From contig JASHVQ010000223.1 in assembly GCA_030044485.1 (NCBI GenBank), positions 1 to 6,201 on the forward strand: 6,201 nucleotides of DNA. The letters are read 5' to 3'. Of this stretch, positions 1 to 6,174 are shown one piece after another (position 1 is the first letter of the stretch; every line of letters begins with the position of its first letter). The stretch comes from Methylovirgula sp. (lineage in GTDB: Bacteria; Pseudomonadota; Alphaproteobacteria; Rhizobiales; Beijerinckiaceae). The position numbers and the translations under genes are program-made. The notes beneath the pieces were generated by a model. That model made no database searches. It had not been told where the DNA came from and was given only the letters and a program-made list of their open reading frames with translations.

Positions 1-1280
1 CCGACGAGGCCGGCGCGGTCGATGGCGAAACGCACCGGAAGGTGCTGGATCGCAATGTCGTGCACGACCTGATCGTAGGCGCGCTGCAGGAAGGTCGAAT
101 AGATCGCGCAGAAGGGCTTGAAGCCCTCGGTCGCAAGTCCGCCGGCGAAGGTCACGGCGTGCTGCTCGGCGATGCCCACATCGAAGGTCCGCTGCGGAAA
201 GGCTTTCTCGAAAACGTCGAGCCCCGTGCCCGACGGCATGGCGGCGGTGATGGCGACGATCTTGTCGTCGCGCTCGGCTTCCTTGATGAGCGCGTCGGCG
301 AAGACGCGCGTATAGCTCGGCGCATTGGCCTTGGGCTTGACCTGCGCGCCCGTCACAACGTCGAACATGTTGACGGCGTGGTGCTTGTCCTTGGCGGCTT
401 CGGCGGGCGCATAGCCCTTGCCCTTTTGGGTGACGACATGAACGAGAATGGGGCCGCTGACCTTGGCGTCGCGGACGTTCTTCAGCACCGGCAAGAGATG
501 ATCGATGTTGTGGCCGTCGATGGGACCGACATAATAGATGCCGAGTTCCTCGAACAGAGTCCCGCCGACCCAGAAATTGCGAACGAACTCTTCCGTCTTG
601 CGCGCCCGTTCGTAAATGAACTTCGGCAGATGTTTGCCGAGCTGTTTCACGGTCTCGCGCACGCTGCGATAGGCGCCGCCCGAAACAAGCCGGGCGAGAT
701 AATTGGCGAGCGCGCCGGAGGGCGGGGCGATCGACATGTCGTTGTCGTTGAGGATGATGACGAGGCGCGAATGCATCGCCCCGGCATTGTTCATGGCCTC
801 ATAGGCCATGCCCGCCGACATCGCCCCGTCGCCGATCACGGCGATCACATTGTTCGGCCGATTAGCGAGCGTGCTCGCCACCGCCATGCCGAGACCGGAG
901 GAGATCGACGTCGAGGAATGCGCCGCCCCAAACGGGTCGTATTCGCTTTCCGCGCGCCGGGTGAAGCCGGAGAGGCCGCCGCCCTTGCGCAGGGTGCGAA
1001 TCCGGTCGCGCCGCCCCGTCAGGATTTTGTGCGGATAGGACTGGTGCCCCACGTCCCAGATCAGCCGGTCGCGGGGCGTGTCGAAGACGTAGTGAAGCAC
1101 GACGGTCAGTTCGATCACGCCGAGGCCGGCGCCGAGATGCCCGCCGGTGACAGAAACGGCGTCGATCGTCTCATGCCGTAATTCCGCCGCCACCTGCGGC
1201 AGGTCGGATTCCGGCAGCCGCCGCAAATCTTCGGGCGAACCGATCGAATCAAGCAAGGGTGTCTTGGAATTGGCTGTCAC
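1..1280 (-). CDS. dxs: 1-deoxy-D-xylulose-5-phosphate synthase, 5' two thirds (3' end outside window)
   Basis: Dxs condenses pyruvate with glyceraldehyde 3-phosphate, using thiamine diphosphate (ThDP) and Mg2+, to give 1-deoxy-D-xylulose 5-phosphate. This is the first step of the cytosolic MEP isoprenoid pathway and also feeds thiamine and pyridoxal synthesis. The reverse strand translates to 426 complete codons; the family is about 640 residues, so roughly one third is missing. Visible marks are H48 in GGHLGAG, H79 in WDVGHQ, the ThDP/Mg motif GDG at 150-152 closing with N178/N180 in NDND, H301 in KHHAV, the second-domain catalytic glutamate E372 in IAEQHAV, and the FLQRAYDQ stretch at 397-404. 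Numbering runs within two residues of E. coli Dxs. The start is GTG at 1280-1278: an in-frame TGA lies upstream (complement of 1317-1319) with no other start between, and GAGG (complement of 1286-1289) sits 5 nt before it. The gene is divergent from ppdK. No frameshift is seen. Confidence 0.97.
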   Translation of the reverse strand, partial: MTANSKTPLLDSIGSPEDLRRLPESDLPQVAAELRHETIDAVSVTGGHLGAGLGVIELTVVLHYVFDTPRDRLIWDVGHQSYPHKILTGRRDRIRTLRKGGGLSGFTRRAESEYDPFGAAHSSTSISSGLGMAVASTLANRPNNVIAVIGDGAMSAGMAYEAMNNAGAMHSRLVIILNDNDMSIAPPSGALANYLARLVSGGAYRSVRETVKQLGKHLPKFIYERARKTEEFVRNFWVGGTLFEELGIYYVGPIDGHNIDHLLPVLKNVRDAKVSGPILVHVVTQKGKGYAPAEAAKDKHHAVNMFDVVTGAQVKPKANAPSYTRVFADALIKEAERDDKIVAITAAMPSGTGLDVFEKAFPQRTFDVGIAEQHAVTFAGGLATEGFKPFCAIYSTFLQRAYDQVVHDIAIQHLPVRFAIDRAGLV

Positions 1281-1297
1281 AGGCGCCTCGTTCTTGC

Positions 1298-1311
1298 GGT
1301 AAAGCTTTACC
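1298..1311. promoter_or_regulatory. 14-bp perfect palindrome upstream of the dxs start
   Basis: GGTAAAGCTTTACC reads identically on both strands. It lies 18-31 nt upstream of the dxs GTG, just before its ribosome binding site. It could be an operator for a dimeric regulator, or, in the dxs leader RNA, a 5-bp hairpin (GGTAA/TTACC) around an AGCT loop. I do not recognise it as a known binding site. The perfect symmetry is seen directly; the regulatory role is inferred from its position. Confidence 0.4.
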
Positions 1312-1483
1312 TTGGCTCAGAAATGTCCGAACTGTTTGGAAAGTCGAACGCAAAGGCCTGGCTGCTTTGCTTCGCCGTTAACCCTCAATATCCGGGATCG
1401 GGTCATGCGGCAACGCAATGAACTAGCTCAGACCATGCCAAATCTCCAGTTTCGCGGGCTTATTGGCGGGTTGTGGCTTTCAA

Positions 1484-1513
1484 GTGACGGGTCCGCCGGC
1501 CATGGCATATAGG
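1484..1513 (+). promoter_or_regulatory. Possible ppdK promoter (weak)
   Basis: GTGACG (1484-1489) is followed after 18 nt by TATAGG (1508-1513). Each hexamer matches four of six positions of the sigma-70 consensus. If used, it would give a ppdK leader of roughly 250 nt, and the G-rich stem at 1515-1529 would lie at the start of the transcript. In a GC-rich genome such matches arise by chance, so this is only a candidate. Confidence 0.2.
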
Positions 1514-1766
1514 GTGCCGGGGGCCGGCATGTACTGGTTAACGGCTCGATTTTTAATGTCGGGCGCCTGTAGGGTGGCGGGCCGGACGGCCGGCCGGGCG
1601 GCGAACTATTCCAAGGCCTGGAGCCGATCGGTCGAGGCTTGCGCCGCGCGCCCTTGGGCTATGACGCGCGGAAACCAGCCCGATGTTCGGCGGGAAGGCT
1701 CCAAGCTGCGGAGGCGACGCGCAGACGCCGCGGCCTTCGCGGCGCAGAGCCGGACAGGAAATTGAC

Positions 1767-4439
1767 ATGGCGAAATGGGTTTACACGTTTGGCGACGGCA
1801 AGGCCGAGGGAAGCCGGGATCTCGCAGCCCTGCTCGGCGGCAAGGGCGCCAACTTGGCCGAGATGGCCAATCTCGGCCTGCCCGTGCCGCCCGGGTTTAC
1901 GATCACGACCGAGGTCTGCGCCTATTTCTACGCGCATGCCAAAACCTATCCGGAAAAGCTCGGGGCCGAAATCGAAGCCGCCCTCGCGCATGTCGGCAAA
2001 CTGACGGGACGGCGTTTCGGCGACGCGCAGCGCCCCCTGCTGCTCTCGGTGCGCTCGGGCTCGCAGGCGTCAATGCCCGGCATGTTGGATACGGTCCTCA
2101 ATCTCGGGCTTAACGATGCAACCGTCGAAGGGCTTGCCAAGGCCGCCGACGACCGGCGTTTCGCCTACGATTCCTATCGCCGCTTCATCCAGATGTATTC
2201 GAACGTCGTGCTCGGGATAGGGCATCATCATTTCGAAGAAATGCTCGAAGCCTTCAAGGAAGCGAAGAATCTCTCGAACGACACCGAGCTTTCGGCCGAA
2301 GACTGGCAGAAGGTCATCGCCGAGTTCAAGGCCAAATTCAACGCCGTGCATGGCGCGGCTTTCCCGCAGGAGCCGCAGGAACAGCTTTGGGGCGCGATCG
2401 GCGCCGTCTTCGGCTCCTGGATGAACCCGCGCGCCAAGATCTATCGCCAGCTCCACAATATTCCCGAAAGTTGGGGAACGGCGGTCAGCGTGCAGGCCAT
2501 GGTCTTCGGCAATATGGGCGAAACCTCGGCGACCGGAGTCGCCTTCACCCGCAATCCTTCGACCGGCGCCAGGGAACTCTATGGCGAGTTCCTGATCAAT
2601 GCGCAGGGCGAGGACGTGGTCGCCGGATTGCGCACGCCGCAGAACATCACGGAGGCGGCGCGGACCGCCGCCGCTTCCGAGGCGGCTTCGATGCAGACGG
2701 CGCTGCCCGAGGTCTTTGCCGAGTTCGTGCGCGTCGCCGACCGGCTCGAAAAACATTACCGCGACATGCAGGATGTCGAATTCACCGTCGAGCGCGGCAA
2801 GTTGTGGATGTTGCAGACGCGTTCCGGCAAGCGCACCGCCAAGGCGGCGCTGCGCATTGCGGTGGAAATGGCGCAAGAAAATCTGATCACGGAGGAAGAG
2901 GCTATCCTGCGCGTCGATCCCGCCTCGCTCGATCAACTGCTGCATCCGACGATCGATCCGCGCGCCGCGCGCAACGTGGTTGCGACCGGCCTGCCGGCTT
3001 CCCCCGGCGCCGCCTGCGGCGAAATCGTCTTCAACGCCGAAGAAGCCGAGGCGCTCAAGAACGGCGGCCACCGCGTCATCCTCGTGCGCGTCGAGACGAG
3101 CCCCGAGGACATCAACGGAATGCATGCTGCCGAGGGCATTCTGACGACGCGCGGCGGCATGACTTCGCATGCAGCGGTCGTGGCGCGCGGCATGGGCAAG
3201 CCTTGCGTCTCGGGCGCCGGTTCGATCCGCGTCGATTATGCGAAAGAGACGATGAGCGTCGCGGGCTCGGTGTTTCGCAAGGGCGATCTCATCACCATCG
3301 ACGGCACGACCGGCCAAATCATCGCCGGGCGGGTCGAAATGGAGCAGCCGGAATTGTCGGGCGATTTTGCGATCATGATGGATTGGGCGGACAAGCACCG
3401 CCGCATGCGGGTTCGCGCCAACGCCGAGACCGAGGCCGATGCGCAAGTGGCGCGACGCTTCGGCGCCGAAGGCATCGGCCTTTGCCGCACCGAGCACATG
3501 TTCTTCGAGATCGACCGCATCAACACCATGCGCGAGGTGATTCTTGCGCCCGATGAAAAAGGGCGGCGCGCCGCGCTTGCCAAGCTCCTGCCGATCCAGC
3601 GCCGCGACTTCGCGGCGCTGTTCGAGATCATGGCGGGATTCCCGGTCACGATCCGCCTGCTCGACCCGCCCCTGCACGAATTTCTGCCGACGCGCGCCGC
3701 CGATATTGCCGAAGTCGCCGCCGCCATGGGCGTCTCGGAAGACAGACTCGAGCGCCGCGCCGCCGAGCTTCACGAGTTCAATCCCATGCTCGGCTTTCGC
3801 GGCTGCCGGCTGGCCATTGCCTTCCCGGAGATCGCGCAAATGCAGGCGCGCGCCATATTCGAGGGCGCGCTCGAGGCCAAGCGCCGTGGCGGAATTCCTC
3901 CCGAGCCCGAAATCATGGTGCCGCTGGTCGTCAGCAGGCCGGAGTTCGACCTCGTCAAAGCCGAAATCGACGCCACCGCGCGTGCCGTCTTCGATGAGAG
4001 GGGCGAGACGCTGCGCTACAGCGTCGGCACGATGATCGAATTGCCGCGCGCCTGCCTTGCCGCCGATAAAATCGCCGAATCCGCGGAATTCTTTTCCTTC
4101 GGCACGAACGATCTGACGCAGACCGCGCTCGGCATCTCGCGCGACGACGCGGGCACTTTCCTTGGCATCTACGAGCAAAAGCATCTGCTGCCCAAAGATC
4201 CCTTCGTCAGCCTCGATCAAGAAGGCGTGGGCGAGCTCGTCAAAACGGCGGTGACCCGCGGGCGTGCCGGCCGTCCCGACATCAAGCTTGGAATTTGCGG
4301 CGAACATGGCGGCGATCCGGCCTCGATCGGCTTCTTCGAAAGGGTCGGGCTCGCCTATGTCTCCTGTTCGCCGTTTCGCGTTCCGATCGCCCGCCTCGCC
4401 GCCGCGCAAGCGGCGCTCGAGAAGCGCGCCGCGACCTAA
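1767..4439 (+). CDS. ppdK: Pyruvate, phosphate dikinase
   Basis: PpdK reversibly converts pyruvate, ATP and phosphate to phosphoenolpyruvate, AMP and pyrophosphate in the cytosol; in bacteria it can serve gluconeogenesis or PPi-linked glycolysis. The product has 890 residues, a normal length. Domain order is typical: an N-terminal ATP-grasp nucleotide domain (about 1-350, with R96 in VRSGSQASMPGM), a swivelling phosphohistidine domain (about 395-510) with catalytic H468 in GGMTSHAAV, and a C-terminal TIM barrel binding pyruvate/PEP (about 530-885) with R574 in LCRTEHMF, E758 in MIELPR, N781/D782 in GTNDLTQ and C844 in CGEHGGDP. These sit at a constant +13 from the Clostridium symbiosum enzyme (H455, R561, E745, C831). 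T466, two residues before H468, matches the regulatory threonine of the plant enzyme. The frame is open from 1683, but ATG 1767 begins the family-typical MAKWVYTFGDG and has AGGAA at 1756-1760, 6 nt upstream. No truncation or odd residue is seen. Confidence 0.98.
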   Translation: MAKWVYTFGDGKAEGSRDLAALLGGKGANLAEMANLGLPVPPGFTITTEVCAYFYAHAKTYPEKLGAEIEAALAHVGKLTGRRFGDAQRPLLLSVRSGSQASMPGMLDTVLNLGLNDATVEGLAKAADDRRFAYDSYRRFIQMYSNVVLGIGHHHFEEMLEAFKEAKNLSNDTELSAEDWQKVIAEFKAKFNAVHGAAFPQEPQEQLWGAIGAVFGSWMNPRAKIYRQLHNIPESWGTAVSVQAMVFGNMGETSATGVAFTRNPSTGARELYGEFLINAQGEDVVAGLRTPQNITEAARTAAASEAASMQTALPEVFAEFVRVADRLEKHYRDMQDVEFTVERGKLWMLQTRSGKRTAKAALRIAVEMAQENLITEEEAILRVDPASLDQLLHPTIDPRAARNVVATGLPASPGAACGEIVFNAEEAEALKNGGHRVILVRVETSPEDINGMHAAEGILTTRGGMTSHAAVVARGMGKPCVSGAGSIRVDYAKETMSVAGSVFRKGDLITIDGTTGQIIAGRVEMEQPELSGDFAIMMDWADKHRRMRVRANAETEADAQVARRFGAEGIGLCRTEHMFFEIDRINTMREVILAPDEKGRRAALAKLLPIQRRDFAALFEIMAGFPVTIRLLDPPLHEFLPTRAADIAEVAAAMGVSEDRLERRAAELHEFNPMLGFRGCRLAIAFPEIAQMQARAIFEGALEAKRRGGIPPEPEIMVPLVVSRPEFDLVKAEIDATARAVFDERGETLRYSVGTMIELPRACLAADKIAESAEFFSFGTNDLTQTALGISRDDAGTFLGIYEQKHLLPKDPFVSLDQEGVGELVKTAVTRGRAGRPDIKLGICGEHGGDPASIGFFERVGLAYVSCSPFRVPIARLAAAQAALEKRAAT

Positions 4440-4478
4440 GCCCGCTGCCCCATTCTGGCACGCGGCGCCCGCCCGCCC

Positions 4479-4497
4479 GCTAAACGCCTCTTTTAGC
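4479..4497 (+). other. Small hairpin downstream of ppdK
   Basis: GCTAAA (4479-4484) and TTTAGC (4492-4497) form a perfect 6-bp stem with a 7-nt loop, 40 nt after the ppdK stop. The stem is AT-rich and no run of T follows, so it is a poor intrinsic terminator. The 145-nt gap at 4440-4584 shows no clear terminator or strong promoter. Read-through from ppdK into the hydrolase gene therefore cannot be excluded. Confidence 0.25.
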
Positions 4498-4513
4498 TTA
4501 AGCGCCGATAACC
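4498..4513 (+). promoter_or_regulatory. CtrA-like motif upstream of the hydrolase gene (weak)
   Basis: TTAA at 4498-4501 is followed after 6 nt by ATAACC (4508-4513). The alphaproteobacterial cell-cycle regulator CtrA binds TTAA-N7-TTAAC, so this has one full half, a second half matching four of five bases, and a spacer one base short. It lies 72-87 nt before the start of a peptidoglycan hydrolase gene, a plausible class of CtrA target. The mismatch and spacer make it only a suggestion. Confidence 0.15.
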
Positions 4514-4584
4514 AAGATCGGGCGGATTTGAGTGAATGTGCGTGATGAAAAGCCACGCGTCCGTTCCTGCGAGGTGTTGCGCGT

Positions 4585-5787
4585 ATGGGTCCGGTACGCA
4601 TTCCATGGGCCATGGGCGTGGTCGCGCCCTGGTGTCTCGGCGTGGGGTTGGTGGTGTCCATGGCGGCGGATGCCGGTCAGGATCCCATGATCGGCGCTTC
4701 GCTTGCGCCGGCAAGCTTCCGCCTGGTGGTCGAGCCGGGCGATCTGATCCCGACCGACGTGAGCGGCATCGGCTTCGGCCTGCAGGGCGACGATGAGGGA
4801 CGCTCCGCCCAGGAAGCGCGGCTGATCCTCGGCGAGGAAGCCGAATTCGATAGCCTGCCCGACGAAATCGAACCGCGTGCCGTCATGAAGCGCGCCGGCC
4901 TCGGGCCTCCCGACGTCGACCGATCCCATAAGGGCGATCCGCTTGTCGTCCTGCGCCCGGGCTTCGACAGCATGCTCTGGAAGCCCGGAGGCTTCGCGGC
5001 GGAACGCACGCACGAGCTGCTTTTCGCCGATAATGAGGCCTGGCCGAGCGGCGACTTTTCAAGCGATGCCGCTGCCGGTCCCGACAGCGTCGCGAGTTTC
5101 AAGCCCTGGGCCGACGGCGAAACGCCGACCCCCGCACCCGGTGCGGGCGCTTCCCCGCAACAAGAGGGATCGCTCGTCACGATGCGGCCCGCCGCCATCA
5201 ACGAACGCGACATGCAGGGCGCAACTCCGGAAGTGCCGCGCGCCGCCGAGCTTGCCTCGACGACGCCGGCACCCGCCGACTCGAGGCCGGTCGAGGTCGT
5301 CGCCTTGCCGGCCTTGCCCAACATGACGAATGTCCCCGCCGACCGGCCCAATTACGCGGCGCTCGTCGACCAGGACCAGCCGGCGCGCGAACAGCGCTGC
5401 CTTGCGCAGGCCATCTATTTCGAGGCGCGCGGCGAAAGCCAAAAAGGGCAGGCGGCGGTCGCCCAGGTCGTGCTCAACCGCGTCTCGAGCGGCCTTTATC
5501 CGTCGACGATCTGCGGCGTCGTCTATCAAAACCGCGATCATTACGAGGGCTGCCAGTTCTCCTTCGCCTGCGAGGGCCGCTCCCTGCGCGTCACCGAACC
5601 CGATGCCTGGCGCACGGCCGAGCGGGTCGCCGCCTCGGTCATGAGCGGGGCGACCTATCTTGCCGACATCGGCGACGCGACGCATTATCACGCCGATTAC
5701 GTGCGTCCTTATTGGTCCTACCGGCTGAAGAAGATGGACGTCATCGGCCATCACATCTTCTACAAACTGCGGCCGGGGCAGGCCTGA
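4585..5787 (+). CDS. Exported cell wall hydrolase with C-terminal SleB-type (Hydrolase_2) domain
   Basis: The C-terminal region of this 400-residue protein (about 268-400) matches the SleB/Hydrolase_2 family of peptidoglycan hydrolases, whose Bacillus spore members cleave glycan strands as lytic transglycosylases. Visible are YFEARGE at 278-284 with E280 aligning with the catalytic glutamate of SleB, AVAQVVLNRV at 291-300, CQFSF at 323-327, and the THYHADYV segment at 366-373. Cysteines 272, 310, 323 and 329 could form disulfides in the periplasm. Residues 5-27 look like a signal peptide or anchor, with possible cleavage near ADAG at 28-31. About 240 residues I do not recognise follow; 173-270 are rich in Pro, Ala and Ser and probably form a linker. 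ATG 4585 is the first start after an in-frame TGA at 4546-4548 and is preceded by GAGGTG (4571-4576, 8 nt spacer). A start at M10 (4612) is possible. The gene follows ppdK by 145 nt on the same strand; a role in wall remodelling is inferred from the family, not shown. Confidence 0.92.
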   Translation: MGPVRIPWAMGVVAPWCLGVGLVVSMAADAGQDPMIGASLAPASFRLVVEPGDLIPTDVSGIGFGLQGDDEGRSAQEARLILGEEAEFDSLPDEIEPRAVMKRAGLGPPDVDRSHKGDPLVVLRPGFDSMLWKPGGFAAERTHELLFADNEAWPSGDFSSDAAAGPDSVASFKPWADGETPTPAPGAGASPQQEGSLVTMRPAAINERDMQGATPEVPRAAELASTTPAPADSRPVEVVALPALPNMTNVPADRPNYAALVDQDQPAREQRCLAQAIYFEARGESQKGQAAVAQVVLNRVSSGLYPSTICGVVYQNRDHYEGCQFSFACEGRSLRVTEPDAWRTAERVAASVMSGATYLADIGDATHYHADYVRPYWSYRLKKMDVIGHHIFYKLRPGQA

Positions 5788-5790
5788 TCT

Positions 5791-5842
5791 GCCGCCGCCA
5801 TGACTTCGCCGCGCGCCGGCGCGCGATACCTGCGGCGGTGGC
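5791..5842 (+). terminator. Two-tier hairpin after the hydrolase stop, possible terminator
   Basis: A structure begins 3 nt after the stop codon. Outer arms GCCGCCGCC (5791-5799) and GGCGGTGGC (5834-5842) pair over 9 bp with one G-T wobble. Inside lies the perfect 16-bp palindrome CGCGCGCCGGCGCGCG (5810-5825). The position fits transcription termination or mRNA end protection. No T-tract follows, so it is not a canonical intrinsic terminator, and GC-rich DNA makes chance pairing easier. Confidence 0.4.
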
Positions 5843-5876
5843 GCTGCGCTTTCGAAAAGAAGCAGCGGTTCAGAGA

Positions 5877-5962
5877 GTTGCAGCAACCCATGGGCGCCCT
5901 GCAACACATGCCGCGGAAATTGCGCAAAACGCACACTTGATTTGCCGCTGCAACGCAAAACG
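5877..5962. repeat. Cluster of short inverted and direct repeats
   Basis: GTTGCAG at 5877-5883 has its exact inverse CTGCAAC at 5899-5905 and again at 5948-5954. The first copy also belongs to the near-palindrome GTTGC-A-GCAAC (5877-5887). The palindrome CCCATGGG (5887-5894) lies inside the first pair. In addition, CGCAAAACG occurs at 5923-5931 and 5954-5962, 31 bp apart, close to three helical turns. This may be an operator region for the gene to the right; no known regulator is recognised. Confidence 0.35.
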
Positions 5963-6020
5963 GCCATGTTCGCCGTCATAATTGCGTCAGGTTAAGGCCG
6001 CTCGACCGGCTCGGGGGCAT

Positions 6021-6048
6021 TTCACAAATTGATGTTTCGGCGTATAGC
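6021..6048 (+). promoter_or_regulatory. Candidate sigma-70-type promoter for the downstream gene
   Basis: TTCACA (6021-6026) matches five of six bases of the -35 consensus, and TATAGC (6043-6048) matches four of six of the -10 consensus, with a 16-nt spacer. It lies in the most AT-rich part of the right-hand intergenic region, pointing toward the ribosome binding site at 6164-6168. It would give a leader of about 120 nt. This is the best promoter match in the window, but it is still only a pattern match. Confidence 0.4.
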
Positions 6049-6137
6049 TCAACGCTCAGTCAGGCGATCTTTGCGCGCCTCGCAGGCCCAGATCGCATCG
6101 TTCGTTGGGCGGATTTGCCGGCCCGTCGTTGGCGGTC

Positions 6138-6173
6138 ATGCGCCCGAATCCCCGTTTCGTCCTGGAGGATTAG
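6138..6173 (+). CDS. Possible 11-codon leader ORF
   Basis: ATG 6138 opens a reading frame for MRPNPRFVLED and ends at TAG 6171-6173. Its last codons contain GGAGG (6164-6168), the best ribosome binding site of this region, and its stop lies 1 nt before the candidate TTG start at 6175. This is the geometry of a translationally coupled leader. It lacks a good ribosome binding site of its own and is short enough to be chance. Confidence 0.15.
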   Translation: MRPNPRFVLED

Positions 6174-6174
6174 C

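Larger units (their letters stand above)
1281..1766. other. Divergent dxs/ppdK intergenic region, no supported gene
   Basis: These 486 bases separate the divergent starts of dxs and ppdK. The open frames crossing the region are short, start mostly without ribosome binding sites, and resemble nothing I recognise. Both promoters should lie here. Short symmetrical elements stand out: the 14-bp palindrome at 1298-1311, a 10-bp inverted pair GCCGTTAACC (1374-1383) and GGTTAACGGC (1536-1545), a stem of TGCCGG and CCGGCA around a GGG loop at 1515-1529, and the heptamer TAGGGTG at 1510-1516 and again at 1570-1576. I see no tRNA, riboswitch or terminator that I could defend. Confidence 0.7.
5788..6174. 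other. Intergenic region right of the hydrolase gene
   Basis: This 387-nt stretch holds no recognisable protein gene on either strand. From left to right it contains the post-stop hairpin (5791-5842), the repeat cluster (5877-5962), a promoter-like pair at 6021-6048, and a strong ribosome binding site at 6164-6168. The composition becomes less GC-rich after about 5920, as expected for a promoter region. No tRNA or known structured RNA is recognised. Confidence 0.6.

Noticed and set aside
42..1181. 379-codon plus-strand open frame opposite dxs
   Set aside because: Same register effect as above; the minus strand here encodes clear Dxs motifs, and the plus-strand product resembles nothing.
1312..1512. 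66-codon open frame from TTG 1312 with a CPNC pair near its start
   Set aside because: No ribosome binding site; it lies across the dxs promoter region; a single CxxC is not enough to suggest a zinc-binding protein.
1481..1600. Possible tRNA or riboswitch in the GC-rich part of the dxs/ppdK gap
   Set aside because: I could not find a cloverleaf, a T-loop sequence (GTTCRANNC) or a known riboswitch core; the stems seen are short and isolated.
1683..1766. 28-codon N-terminal extension of PpdK from ATG 1683
   Set aside because: It has no ribosome binding site, is Arg/Pro-rich and unlike the family, whereas ATG 1767 has AGGAA at good spacing and begins the conserved N-terminus.
2387..3556. 389-codon plus-strand open frame within ppdK in another frame
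   Set aside because: It is fully contained in ppdK, its product is extremely Arg-rich, and it is a typical off-frame shadow in GC-rich coding DNA.
2070..4661. 863-codon open frame antisense to nearly all of ppdK
   Set aside because: Its codons are exactly in register with the sense codons, so its stops would need sense TTA, CTA or TCA, which this GC-rich gene hardly uses. The translated product is low-complexity and Arg/Gly/Asp-rich without a recognisable family.
5059..5979. 306-codon minus-strand open frame across the hydrolase gene and 192 nt beyond it
   Set aside because: Again in register with the sense codons. The extension past the gene is short, and I see no recognisable domain in the product.
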